Positions 52,201-64,000 of a DNA stretch of 64,000 nucleotides are shown here, piece by piece. This DNA is from Caenorhabditis remanei (taxonomy: Eukaryota > Nematoda > Chromadorea > Rhabditida > Rhabditidae). The stretch covers positions 7,066,587 to 7,130,586 of the forward strand of contig NC_071333.1 in assembly GCF_010183535.1 (NCBI RefSeq), given 5' to 3'. How positions within the stretch are numbered: the first letter of the stretch is position 1; each line of letters starts with the position of its first letter. Under the pieces are notes generated by a model, which saw nothing but the letters and a program-made list of their open reading frames with translations, did not search any database and was not told the DNA's origin. The position numbers were made by a program, and so were the translations under genes.

Positions 52201-55200
52201 AGTGTCTGTGTCTGTGAATATCGAGATGTCGTCTGTCTACCAAATTTCTTATTTTCGAAAAAGTGCTCTAATGGAATTACCCTGTTCTTGGTGCCTGGAA
52301 TTAGGCTGACACTTGATGGATGTCCGACATGAAAAACATCAAACTGTATATGTATTTTTGCTCTATTCAATTTTTTTCTCATTTTCTTTTGTGATCCGAG
52401 CATCAATAACCAATGTATCATTTTGACAAAACTCCCGTAAATACCCTTTGTATTCGTATATTCGTCAACAAAAAACTTGGCCTACCAGTAGTCGGGTGGA
52501 TTTTTTTCCACTTTTTTAGTGATCCATCAGAAATTGGTATTCTTCCCATAACCTAGACTGAACGAAAGAAGTGGTCCCAGTGATCCTTCGTTCTATTGCT
52601 CATTTGTACCTAACAAGGAATTTGAACTGATTTCAGATTACTAGACAAGGTAGGACCTAGATCTTTGTCAGACTAAAAAAAACTAGAAAGCTTTCTCACG
52701 TTTGGTTCCTAGACACTTGATTGCTTTTTCTTATTCTTCATTGTCTTCGAATTTCTTCTAATGAAAATAGTGTCAGCTACTAGCCTCACAGCTAGCATGC
52801 AAACCCTATTCCGGTTTCATTTGATGAGCTAGTTATTTTTTTCAATAGACTTCATTTACCCCTTTTCAAAGTTCACTCCAAACATACGACGACTTCAAAA
52901 CAGAGGGCGTGGGAAAGTTATGATCAAATCTCTCTTCATAAGTATGTTTTGCGGTTATTAGGCTTCCCGAAAAAGACTCTCATTGTACTTAAAATAGCAT
53001 CATGGAATTTATTTTTACCTTCTACGCACTTCAAAGAATTCCTCATATAAATACAACGTAACAAGCAACCATTTCCTTATTTTTCTTCTCTTTTTCATAT
53101 TTTTGCTCTCACTCTTAAACTTTCAGATTTATTGGACCCTCTAGCTTGTCGGAGGCTCAATCAAAAATGATGTGAGCCTACATAATTGCATTTCCCATAG
53201 CATGTCTTGAAAAAAATGTAAATGTGCTCCGGAAATTCATTCGCCACTGGTGGGCAGCGTTCTTTTTTCTTCTTTTCTTCGTGTTTCTCCAGACTTTTTT
53301 TTGGCTATGCTCTTCTCTGATTTATTTTTTCCGTTTGCATTGCAACAGAATCAAGGATGTGTGTCAAGCCAAGCGATCAGGTGTTTTAGACATAAACTCG
53401 ATCAGACAAAAAATGATGTGATTCTGAACGTTTCTATGGTATACATTTTTGCTAAAAATTACTCACTTCTTCACACAGAAATTACTGTAACCCATGTGGG
53501 TGAAAGGTCTAAATTTAAATTTATACTTTTAAAGTAAAAACCATTTTCATTACTTTTCATTCGTTTCATATTCGAAAACGTTTTGGTGCATATTCAATTA
53601 ATTAAAATGGTAAGAAGATTCTTAGATATGAGCCAATTTTTCATTACCGCCCACGGAAGTTTTATGACATGAGAACCGTTTTATGAAAGGCCCAGCTCAA
53701 TTTAGAACTTGGTCATCGGGTCTCTATCGATATAAAACATGGGTCCCACCCCCTTACCCAAAAAGTATCCAAGTAACTTTGTCAAAAACTTCTTCATATA
53801 CAGCACCACTTGAGACCTCCCATGTTCCTGTCAGTCAGTGATGACGCCTCCGGAACACTTGACGTTCCAGAAGTGGAGAGCAAAAAATAATCGGTGTTTT
53901 CCGTGTCCGATAAACACGTGTGGATGTTCTTCTTCTCCTTATTTTCCACCTACCCGTGTCTCCGCCCCCTTCTTTTCATCCCTAATCCAATCACTGAATC
54001 GTTCTAGAGTTGCCAAGAGAACGTCTTCTTCCTTGTCTGAAGCGTTCATTTTTGGTTTTGAGAAGTGTAGCACGTTTCTTTTCTTTTCTTGATCCCTCTT
54101 ACCTATTCTAGTGGACAAGTGAGACTTGGGTGTTGAATTACCCAAAACCGGATGGAAAAAATCATGTATTCTGTGAATAGGATACCTCATTATTAAGTGT
54201 CTACGTTGCGTGGGCATATTAATTTTTTATGGTTTTATTAGAAAGATTTGATCTGCTTTCGAGGACAACTTCAACACTTCCTTATGGTTTCTGAGAAAAG
54301 AGTCAAAAATATGACGAATGTTTTGTCGTATAGTTTCGATTCCTATAATATTTTTATATTCCCATGGAATCTCCACACAGCCCACTCAAAAGATGTTCAC
54401 AGTTTTCTGTGTCATCATATCATATTTTATGAATGCTACGATTTGTTTTCCATCTTTAGATTTCACTACGTCGTCTTGAACCACCAGTGGGCGGAGCACA
54501 TATGATAGTACTACGAGGAGCATCTTCTGAAATCTGTCATGTTTCATTTGCAATTGTGTTTGTGTTTGCAAAAAATTCGTGTATGACTCAATGTCACGTG
54601 TGGAATGAAATGAACCACGAAAAACAAAGTAAATCGCACTTTCTCGAAGTTGCGCGAAAACATTGTGGCTATCTGATTCCAAACACTTTCTCATCCTTGT
54701 TTAATTTATTCAAATCCAGCATCAAACAATTGCAATGCTCTCACGTGCTAAGCTCGACTCAAAAACATATTCTGTACTTTTACTACTTATACTCATCTCA
54801 CCACGCCCCCATTTTAGGGGTTACTCAGAAAACTTTTAGTTCTGCTTTCGAATCCTCAAATGACCTTTTTGCTTTAAAACCGTTTGATTGATGTGCGCTC
54901 CTATCTTTGTATTGAGAGGAAGTTTCACCCATTCTGTTCGAAAAGTGGGTGAATTCATTCTTTGAACTATTTTCTTGGAAAGCATCTTTAGTTAACAATG
55001 GTAAGATAACTGTCCTTTCCTCTCCCGACAACAATATTACCATCGAGCTTTCTGTCATTCTCAGAAAGACAACTCAAGTAAACAAAAAATTAGACGGGAC
55101 CTCTTTGATCAAAGGGTTCATCCTCTTACTTTCTTCCTTTTTATTTTTCTTTTGCATGAAGTGTTTTCTTTTTCGGAATTCAATTGTTCACTTTTATTTT

Positions 55201-55316
55201 CGGACTAGAAAAGAAGGAACAAGTGAAAAGAGAATTTCTATTCATTGGTTTAATTTGTTTTTCCGTGTGCATCGACACGAATTGAGTAACTTTGTGCTAT
55301 GAGAAGGAGTCTCCCG
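49239..55316. other. Gene-poor region, left part
   Basis: About 6 kb of AT-rich DNA with no exon chain I can support. The longest frames, 125 aa (-) at 50360-50737 and 134 aa (+) at 54487-54891, have low-complexity or Phe/Ser-rich translations and no clean splice partners. The first 300 bp are the promoter of the secreted-protein gene. No tRNA or long repeat seen. Confidence 0.55.
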
Positions 55317-55351
55317 ATTTTCTACCGGCCCGGACCGGGCCGGTAGAAAAT
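55317..55351. repeat. Perfect 35-bp GGCCCGG palindrome
   Basis: ATTTTCTACCGGCCCGG and its reverse complement flank a single A at 55334. It forms the left edge of a larger GGCCC-based inverted element. Confidence 0.9.
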
Positions 55352-55632
55352 TTTCAAGGCCCGGCCCGGCCCGAAGGCCCGGCTTCAAAAAATGACCTTT
55401 TTTTTTCCTAATGTTTTTTCGAAATTTTTTCAATTTTTTATCGAAAATGTGACCATTTTTACTATTTTTCAGATTTTCTTCTAATTCTGAATCATAGTCG
55501 AAAATTTGACTTTTTCGCGAAAAAATTCAAAAAATTCGAAAAAAATTGAAGAAATTTGAAAAATTGACTTTCGCGCCAGTTTGCCCGGGCCTTCGGGCCG
55601 GGCCGGGCCTTCGGGCCGGGCCGGGCCTTGAC
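55352..55632. repeat. Inverted repeat with GGCCCGG-rich ends and AT-rich centre
   Basis: The left end (about 55356-55383) carries CAAGGCCCGGCCCGGCCCG. The right end (about 55584-55631) is its reverse complement in expanded form, with GGGCCTTCGGGCC units repeated. Between them lie about 200 bp of A/T-rich DNA with further self-complementary GAAAAATT and AATTTTTC stretches. No coding capacity. It resembles a small non-autonomous palindromic element. Confidence 0.8.
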
Positions 55633-57355
55633 AACTATGAAGAAAACAGTATTGATGTTTACCCTTGTTGTGATGAATTTTGGTGTCAGATAGTCCCACG
55701 TAGAAAATTAAACACTAGTATGGAGAACTACGTGTTCTGTGTGTGCCATATTGAGCAAATTCCAAAACATGTTCCAGCTAAGCTCAAATTGGACTAGACA
55801 GTTTTTATCTATTTCTGAAAACTCGTTGCTCTGGGAATGTACAACTTTTAGTGGTTCATCCATTCTTGCAGTCTGCTTTTCAGTTTCCCCCAATTTCTGA
55901 GTATACTCAAAATTTTTTAACGCTACTGTGAATCAAGGGTAATCGTGCAAACGCCTAAATGCAGACATAACAAGCTGTGTGATTCTCTGTTTTATCCGGA
56001 CACAAACATTCTTCCTGACGATGCTAATTGACCTTCTGGAACATAACTTTTCTGTGTGACTACATATCTTAGCAAAAAAGAGAAAACTTTAGTCTACTCG
56101 TACCCTTTCCAATTCCAATATTTTGCTCTCCAACGGAAGCGAGTATTGGTCATACCTTTATACATCATAAATGCTAATAGGTAATCTAAATGGAACACTC
56201 TTTAAGTGCAATTAGTATTCATAACTAAATAAAAATTCAGAGAAAATTGCTTTATTTGCATTCTTGTTTCCTCATTCATTTTGAACCCATATGATCTATT
56301 TTTTGTATTCCACTTCCAGCACCCCATGTGAATCGGCTCATCCGGAATACAAAAATACATTTTGGAGTTTTTTTGTGTTGAAAACAACAATATCGGGAGA
56401 ACAAAAAAAAAGAAGAAAAAATGAGTGTGTATTCATATGTGGATAAAGAAGAAAGAAAAAGCGATTTTGTGAAGATTATATGAATTGAGTGAACATCAGA
56501 ACCTGATATACATATAAAATGTTCACTTATGTTACTAGGTACCGTATTCTTATAACGCCGACCTAGAAACCTAACAAGTTACAGTATTCCTAACTGACCA
56601 ACACCCCCTCACTGTGATAGGTATCTAACTAGTTGTCCAAACCATAAACTTGATAAAGAGAAAAAAATTGAATTTTAAAGTTTCAATGTGTCGGACTAGA
56701 TCTCTTCTCTCATACATCTTCTTTTTTCCTATTCTATTCTATACTTCCCATTTGATCTCATTTTCGAGAACGTCACAAACCAATCTTCTTTTTTGTTGAA
56801 TCGTCTTCACACTTTGAAACATTAATTATGTTTTTTTTGGGGATATACTGCCTTGTCCCTTCTCATCATATCCGTTTTTCTTCCGCGATTCCTTTTTTGG
56901 CTACGCGGAGGGGGAATACGTTATGAACAGAGCAACTAAAAATATGCTGGCGTATGTTTTCTTGATTTTTTTTTGCTTCTTGCTTCTCCCCGAAAAAAAA
57001 ACCAACTTCTACATTTGTATGTGTGAAATTACCAATTGGCTCGTTTTATATCCGTCTTTGATTTCTGATTTACTTTTTGAAAAAGAAAATTATTTTGATG
57101 AAAACACTCATCACTTTTTCCTGCTTTGTCAAAAAAGTTTTTGGGTTTTTCATTAACGTTTTCTTTTTCTTGTTTCTCGTTTTTGCTTTTTTACTCACAG
57201 ATTGCGTTTCATTTTCATTCATTCTCTGGAATCAGAAGTCACCATCAACCAATATCTAGAATAAATAAGAATTCTAGACCAGAAAATGAGAACATCTTTA
57301 TTCTATTCATCACCTCAATGGACGATAGTTCCTGGTCATGTTGGAATATATGACA
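55633..57355. other. Spacer between the two inverted-repeat elements
   Basis: 1.7 kb of AT-rich sequence. Open frames are short and rich in Phe, Ser and Lys, with no splice or domain support. Nothing else seen. Confidence 0.55.
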
Positions 57356-60012
57356 TATAACGCGTTCTCTGTAAGACTCGAGCAACAGAGGTACTAGGGA
57401 AAGTTAGTTATATAAACATGTACTCTGAGTCTTCGGTAACACATATACACAATATTGGGTCGCAGCTCCGGGTTACTGTAGTACGGTAGGTGCTCATAGG
57501 TCAAAAAATGAACTTTTTGAGAATTGATCGGGAAAAGCTGAAATTTTCAGCATTTATTGGATAGAAATAGAGTATTTATTTCACAAAGTTTCAAAGTTTA
57601 AAAAAATTTTTTAGCAGAGTTATGGCCAAAACACACACTTTTTTGACCGATTTTTTGAAAAAATCTAAAATTAGGATCCTTAATCGGAATTTCCGTATTC
57701 CAAAACTATTTTTTTAACGTTTGTTATTATTTTTTCTATTGATCAAAAAAAAATTCATTGAAAAAAACCTCGGCTGAAAGGTTCAAATTTGATCTAGAAA
57801 AAACCAAAAAAATTTTATTTTGAAGTTTTGGAAATTTTATTTTAGAAATGCATAGTCCTTATAATTTGCAACATTTTTTGTATTGACACTTATGTTTTAA
57901 CTCTTCATCATCACATAGAAATCTTGAATTAAGTGGAAATTATCAATTGAGCGGCGTGTGATTTCCAGCTGTCGCGTAAGAGCGGAATACACAAAATAAA
58001 TGTTTTTGTTTGAGTAATTTTAAGATTGTGCTTTGTTTGACAATACTCTGCTTACTGTAGAAAACAATTCGGTACGTTTTTTATTCACAAAGTTGTGCAT
58101 CAATTCAATTAATATCTCACATGAGAATCTCTTGCGTTGGGAACCGTAGATCTTGATATTTTTTTGCCAAAAGACATTTCTTGGTCTTACTAAAAAACTC
58201 CGAAAGTAGTAGCGGCGTTCTCAAAGTTTTGCTAAAAAAATAGATTTTTTGTTTTTTTGGAAAATTTTTTAGTCGACTCACTTTGGCTCTTCATAACTTC
58301 TCGCATTTTTAATATTTTTAGAAGATTTTTTTTGCAGATGATTGGTAAAGACATGTTCTTTATTTTTGCTTATTAAACTATAAAGCTACTACCTTGTCGG
58401 AATGAGATAATTTAGGAACTATTTTTATTTTGGAAACACGTTCCCAAGAGACCGAGTCCATTTGATCATTTGACGGATAATGCAAGTTCACACACTCAAA
58501 TGTAGATCAAACCAAAAAATGAGATTTACTTTAAGTTTTAGACTTCTTTACAGGTTATTTAAGTACTACTACCCTACATATACTCTACTGAACAGAAGAA
58601 TCGTTCGACCCTCTGTTTTTTTCCAAAATTTAGATTTGGGTCATTTTTCAGAAAAAGATGTGAACATAAAAAGTGTTTTAAATTAAAATGGAAATCAGGC
58701 CACAGTGTTCTTTTTCCCATCACGTGACCTAAAAATGAAAAATTCCGAAAAAATTGGTTGTAGGGTAGTAGTACTTAAATAACCTGTAAAGAAGTCTAAA
58801 ACTTAAAGTAAATCTCATTTTTTGGTTTGATCTACATTTGAGTGTGTGAACTTGCATTATCCGTCAAATGATCAAATGGACTCGGTCTCTTGGGAACGTG
58901 TTTCCAAAATAAAAATAGTTCCTAAATTATCTCATTCCGACAAGGTAGTAGCTTTATAGTTTAATAAGCAAAAATAAAGAACATGTCTTTACCAATCATC
59001 TGCAAAAAAAATCTTCTAAAAATATTAAAAATGCGAGAAGTTATGAAGAGCCAAAGTGAGTCGACTAAAAAATTTTCCAAAAAAACGAAAAATCGATTTT
59101 TTTTGGCAAAACTTGGGAGAACGCCGCTACTACTTTCGGAGTTTTTTAGTAAGACCAAGAAATGTCTTTTACCAAAAAAATATCAAGATCTGCGGTTCCC
59201 AACGCAAGAGATTCTCATGTAAGATATTAATTGAATTGATACACAACTTTGTGAATGAAAAACGTACCGAATTGTCTTCTACAGTAAGCAGTTTATTGTC
59301 AAACAAAGCACAATCGTAAAACTACTCAAACAAAAACATTTATTTTGTGTATTCCGCTCTTACGCGACAGCTGGAAATCACACGCCGCTCAATTGAAGAT
59401 TTCCACTAAATTCAAAATTTCTATATGATGATGAAGAGTTAAAACATAAGTGTCAATACAAAAAATGTTGCAAATCACAAGGACTACGCATTTCTAAAAT
59501 AAAATTTTTAAAATTTCAAAAAAAAAATTTTTTTGGTTTTTCTAGATCAAATTTGAACCCTTCAGCCGAGGTTTTTTTTTATGAATTTTTTTTTGATCGA
59601 TAGGAAAAATAATAACAAACGTTAAAAAAATAGTTTTGAAATACGGAAATTCCGATTAAGGATCCTAATTTCAGATTTTTTCAAAAAATCGGTCAAAAAA
59701 GTGTGTGTTTTGGCCATAACTCGGTTAAATTTTTTTTTTAAACTTTGAAACTTTGTGAAATAAATACTCTATTTCTATCCAATAAATGCTGAAAATTTCA
59801 GCTTTTCCCGATCAATTCTCAAAAAGTTCATTTTTTGACCTATGAGCACCTACCGTACTACAGTAACCCGGAGCTGCGACCCAATATTGTGTATATGTGT
59901 TGCACATTTACTCATATACGTTCTTTGAAAGTTTCAAAGCTGTAGCTAACTTAGCCGCCCTACGCCCCTACCTACAGTGACCATGATCGAGTCTTACAGA
60001 GAATGCGTTATA
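57356..60012. mobile_element. Large palindromic element (about 2.65 kb), TA-flanked, non-autonomous
   Basis: The termini TATAACGCGTTCTCTGTAAG (57356) and its near-perfect reverse complement ending GAATGCGTTATA (60012) are terminal inverted repeats with TA at both borders, as after Tc/mariner-type insertion. Inside, long arms of about 1.14 kb match each other as inverted copies (57439-58578 and 58759-59900), with few differences and a loop of about 180 bp. Just inside the termini, about 55-80 bp on each side do not match. No frame encodes a recognisable transposase, so any movement would need an enzyme supplied in trans. Confidence 0.88.
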
Positions 60013-62836
60013 TGAATTGTCATAGACTTTTTGTTCTAAGAATAAAAATATGCTTGAAATATCTCTCACTGTCATCATTTTCTCAGATTTTCATATTTCA
60101 TGAAAACAAATAGAACTAGAATAGAATTTAATTCGGTAGATTGTTCGGAGAAATCAAAGTACTTGAGACAATTTTTCGTTCGAAGTTCAAGGGGAAATTA
60201 GAATTCTCAAAAATGAAATTAATTTTGATTGATCATTTATCATTTATTGATCATTTATTACAGTGGCTGCAAACCTAAGAGAACCAGAATCGTGTATCTG
60301 GTTATTAAAACAAACTAGATACACTGATACAGTTTTTGTTATTGGTATTTATTCTATTCTCTTGCTCCCTTCATTTCTTTTACACTGAATGAATTTGGAG
60401 CTAGATAATCAGTGTTCATGGGAGATTCAAATTTCTTGTGAAAGCGGTAGAAATTTCAAAAAAAGCGTCTGTCTAGGAAAACTGGACTGTGGGAAAACTA
60501 AATTAAAAATCTGCGTGAATAAAAACAAAACCAGAGCTATCTAAACTAATAAGTTCTCATTTATTTTTGACTGCGAACTAAATCAGAACATGTTAATTTA
60601 AAATTAAGTTTATGTTTTCATATTATTTTTTCTTCTGACAATTCATCCCTCTTTCAATCACACTTTGGAAGGGCCACGTTTTTGTGACAGGATATGCGAG
60701 ACACGACAATAATTATGACGCGTCGGTGAGTCGGATACCGGGAGAAGTGGGCACGAGCTGAATATTGAAAACAGAGGAAGCCAGACTTTGTTTTGAAAGG
60801 TTCCCACGTTTTTAACGACGGTTTTGAGTGATTTTCCTTTTTATGTTTTCTCTCACTTCTTAACATAACTTGAAATTTTGTTTGTATAAAAAACAGTTTT
60901 CTAAAATTGTTTACTTTTTATCCTTTTGTCTCTGCCATACATATATCCAGAAAATAACATAAGACCCCTCTCACGCTAAGCTTTTCCAGAGTTTTTCTTG
61001 AAAGACTCTAAACTTCTCTTCAAAAACTCAATACCACCATTCTTTGGTCGTAAAGTCTACAAAAAGGTTGAAAAATGATTTCACGCGACTGCAATTCCCA
61101 ATGGGGACAGACAGCCAGCTCTGCGTACCTCCAACAAGTTTCTCTGGTGCACTAGATATTTGTTACTTGCGTTTTCAAAGAAAAACCTATTTAGTCTATC
61201 TACCTCACCGAGTTTGACACACGGACCGAAAAAAACAAACAAAATGTTTTTTGGAGTGAAGTTGAAGAAAGATGCGCTTCATTTGGAGCAGCTTCTTCTC
61301 AATTTGCAGATAGAAGGGCAGTAGAAAAAAGAACACTGGTCCTTAGTAATTCTGGAAAATTGACCGAAAACCACTTGCGTCATACACGTCATATGTAGTA
61401 GTCGTTTTTCCTAATTTTTAGGAACAAGCTCCTAATTTTAAAACCATATTACAGTATGACTTTTTCCGATTGTTTCTGAACCTAGAACGTGCGAAGTGAA
61501 AATCTCTGAGGGCTCATAAACTTGTTCACACTTTTTTTGTTCTGATAAAGTGAAGCAAAACACATGCTTTTCTCATCCTCAGGGAGGGAGAAAATTGAGA
61601 GGCAAGGCAAAGAGCAAGCAAGAAAAAAGTTCGTTGGATAGGAAACTGGTGATTTCATTTCGCTTATTTCGTCTTGAACATCAGCAAAAAAAACGTTCCA
61701 AGAAAAAACCTCATCAGTTTCTACACGTATCCCAATTTATTCCACTCGTTCTGTATGACGCTCGACCAGCGAAAATTTGTGTTGCAAAGACTAAGATTAC
61801 GGAACAAAAAAAAAGCAACCATACATTATTTTTGTTCCTGTTTGCCAAAAAATAAAAGCCAACTGCCAATCTTGATAATTTCATGTATCAAATTTCACAG
61901 TGAAAAAATTTACCGAAAATAATCCATCGAGTGTGAAAAGTTGATTTTTGTGTAAAAAAGCAAAAGTTTTTGTTCAAAATAATAAAGATAAAGGTTCAAA
62001 ATTTTCTTTTTCACTGGTTTTTCAAAATGCAGTCTTGCATGACTAAAATTCTATTTTAGTTTTTTGGATACATGTTCAGCTGTATTAATCACTATAGTCA
62101 CATATCCTTCTATCCCCCTATTTCGGTTTTTAATGCAATTTGGTGTAGTTTCCCTTAGGACACTTAGGGCCGCCTACCCAAAACACTAAAAGGCAAATCA
62201 AATTCTATGAAAAACAGTCAAAAGAGATGAGTTTCTGTGGGTGAGTTTCCATTGTTACTAGATATACTAAAAGTGTTGAACTGCTCGGATTTCTATTTTC
62301 TCTTGTTCTGTTCATCTTTTTCAATTTTTCTTTTTGGTACAAACGTTCATCAAAAGTGGCAGATGAGATGATCGCAGCAAATTTCCGAAATTCTTCTTCA
62401 TTTCTTTTCTGGCCCATCGTCTCTTTCCCAATTCCTGATGCACGTTTCTTTTTTTGCTGCTCCGCGTAAACCGCTTCGTTTTTCCGAATGCACAAACGCC
62501 ATGCTCTCCATTGAAGGCTCCGCCTTCCCATCCTCTTCGCCTATTTTTCTTAGTAAAGTGTTATTGTGAATGAAATCTCTTCATTTTCACATTTGAACTT
62601 TTTAATTTATCAAACTCACATACATTCTCTAAATTACTTTTTCTGGTTTTTGGGATAAGGTTTCTTCATATTTTTGAAAATTCTTGTTCAATCTTCTCAA
62701 TTATCGTTAAAATAATTTAATCTTATTCTGCTTTTTGTATGTTTTTTCTACTTTTTCTTAACCAACTTCCGTCTTCGCACTCTTTTTCATCAAGCAATGT
62801 TGATACATTCAGTATAACTCATTACAGAGTACTCAA
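60013..62836. other. Upstream region of the GPCR gene
   Basis: 2.8 kb of AT-rich DNA with A- and T-runs and no supported exon. A T-rich tract ends in a possible trans- or cis-splice acceptor (ATTACAG, about 62821-62827) ten bases before the GPCR start codon. Confidence 0.55.
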
Positions 62837-64000
62837 ATGGTCATTTTAGAGAAAATGATTACCGATCCTAACAACGTGTCAGCAGTTATTGAGAAGTCTG
62901 CTGAGATGCTAAACTCGGTTCTGGCTACCAATTTGACGGGCGATATTTTGGAACAAACCACGACTCTGATGAGCACCCTCGATTCTGATGCATCACCACT
63001 TCATTGCTTCTCATGTCATCCAAAACTTTATTTCATTGTATTCGGACTTGTTTTTCTGAGCATAATCTGTTCCGGTGTCATCGGTAATGTGTTCATCGTA
63101 TTCGTTATCATAATGGATCGGAAGTTGATGAGTTCTTCCGTAAACCAGTTTTTGCTCAACCTTGCCATTGCTGATCTTGGAAACTTGATTTTCTGCTCAC
63201 CGGACGCAATACTGGTACTGATTGACCGTGGATGGTTGTTACCAAGTTTCGCTTGTCACGTTCTGCGTTTTCTTCAAGAATATTTCCTTTATGCCAGTGT
63301 TCTTCTTCAGGTACGTGTCCTAGTCTATTCGTAATTTTTTATTTCCAAAAACCCACGTAGACTTCCAAAAGAACCCCAAAATAATCATGTTTTCTATTCT
63401 GAAAGTTAGAATTTCCCACACTGCTCTGAAATTCATTTGTGTTCTGTTCATATTCAAACTAGTCCGGATTGAAAATGGAAACCGAGTCGTTTTCGTTCCC
63501 ATCGTAACTGTTTTTCGGGGTTGTCAAGGTGCTGCACTGAACCGTGTCCTTATTATTTCCATTGGTGTGGATCGTTGAGAGAATGAGAAAGTAATGTTCA
63601 ACATCGTTTTCTTATTATTCTCAAAAACTATTCATTCATGAAATTGTGACATTTAACACAATTATGAATTCTAGTTTCAACTTTTGAAGAGTTCACTTCT
63701 TTGTCTGCCTCATAGTTTTTGATCATCGGAACTTATGAAAAACTCAAACTTTCAAAAAGTTCTCTCAATTATTTCTAGCAGACAAACTGAGAACAAAACA
63801 AACAATTGTCAAAACACAATTAACATGTATGAAATCTTAAATTTCAGATGGCAATTGGAGTTGAAAGGTTTCTGGCGATTTGCTCACCGATGAGAATGCA
63901 ACGATTCTCCACTAAGACAACGGTAATATAAATAGCCACAAACTTCAATCTAAACAACTTTCAGTTCCAGATTTCGGTGCTCGCCGGTGTTTGGTGTGTT
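62837..64000 (+). CDS. Class A (rhodopsin-type) GPCR, probable neuropeptide receptor; 3' part outside window
   Basis: Three exons are visible (62837-63310, 63848-63922, and 63965 to the window end), giving 195 residues. An extracellular N-terminus of about 55 residues has sequons NVS and NLT. TM1 then has the GN pair (GVIGNVFIVFVII), TM2 LNLAIADLGNLIF, a short loop DRGWLLP, the conserved Cys of TM3 (SFACHVLRF), and the TM3 end IGVERFLAI. The last has ERF in place of DRY, and TM4 begins ISVLAGVWC. The gap between Cys and ERF and the Trp-containing first loop fit peptide receptors better than amine receptors, because no TM3 Asp is seen at the amine-binding place. The ligand and gene name cannot be assigned. 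Confidence 0.85.

Overview
The window is nuclear DNA from a Caenorhabditis nematode, very probably the C. elegans X chromosome. The AT-rich sequence has genes with many short introns ending in TTTTCAG, AATAAA poly(A) signals and nematode-type palindromic repeats. The gene content (hemicentin him-4; the trio acyl-CoA oxidase / RAMP4 / acl-1; csb-1; a GMEB-type SAND gene) matches what I remember of X-linked cosmids F15G9, F59F4 and F53H4. That assignment is from memory and was not searched. Exon boundaries were read by hand from splice sites and reading phase. Every complete gene model gives an integral number of codons.

Layout. 1-9713 (+): 3' half of the hemicentin gene (about 21 Ig domains, two EGF modules, fibulin-type end), with two tRNA-Ala genes in one intron and an alternative terminal exon. 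12217-13866 (+): arylacetamide-deacetylase-like hydrolase, tail-to-tail with a degenerate GDPD-like membrane protein (14131-15419, -). 15997-18754 (-): SLC17-type anion transporter. 23253-25613 (-): peroxisomal acyl-CoA oxidase ending in SKL. 27028-27309 (+): RAMP4/SERP. 27809-30343 (-): unrecognised multipass protein with a long acidic loop. 31626-32607 (+): acl-1. 33289-36402 (-): csb-1. 38923-40017 (+): unrecognised 277-aa protein. 44472-47517 (+): SAND/GMEB-type regulator. 48057-49238 (-): small secreted protein. About 13 kb then follow without a convincing gene but with two inverted-repeat elements, one of them about 2.65 kb. The 5' part of a class A GPCR (62837-64000, +) ends the window.

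There is no operon-like spacing, and most genes look independent. Three convergent pairs have closely spaced or interleaved poly(A) signals. Several products concern lipid or membrane work (hydrolase, GDPD-like, acyl-CoA oxidase, acyltransferase), but nothing in the sequence links them functionally. No clearly new multi-gene system was found. The strongest leads are the alternative hemicentin C-terminus, the GDPD-like protein lacking catalytic residues, the large inverted repeat, and the GC-rich hairpin insert in the SAND-gene intron.
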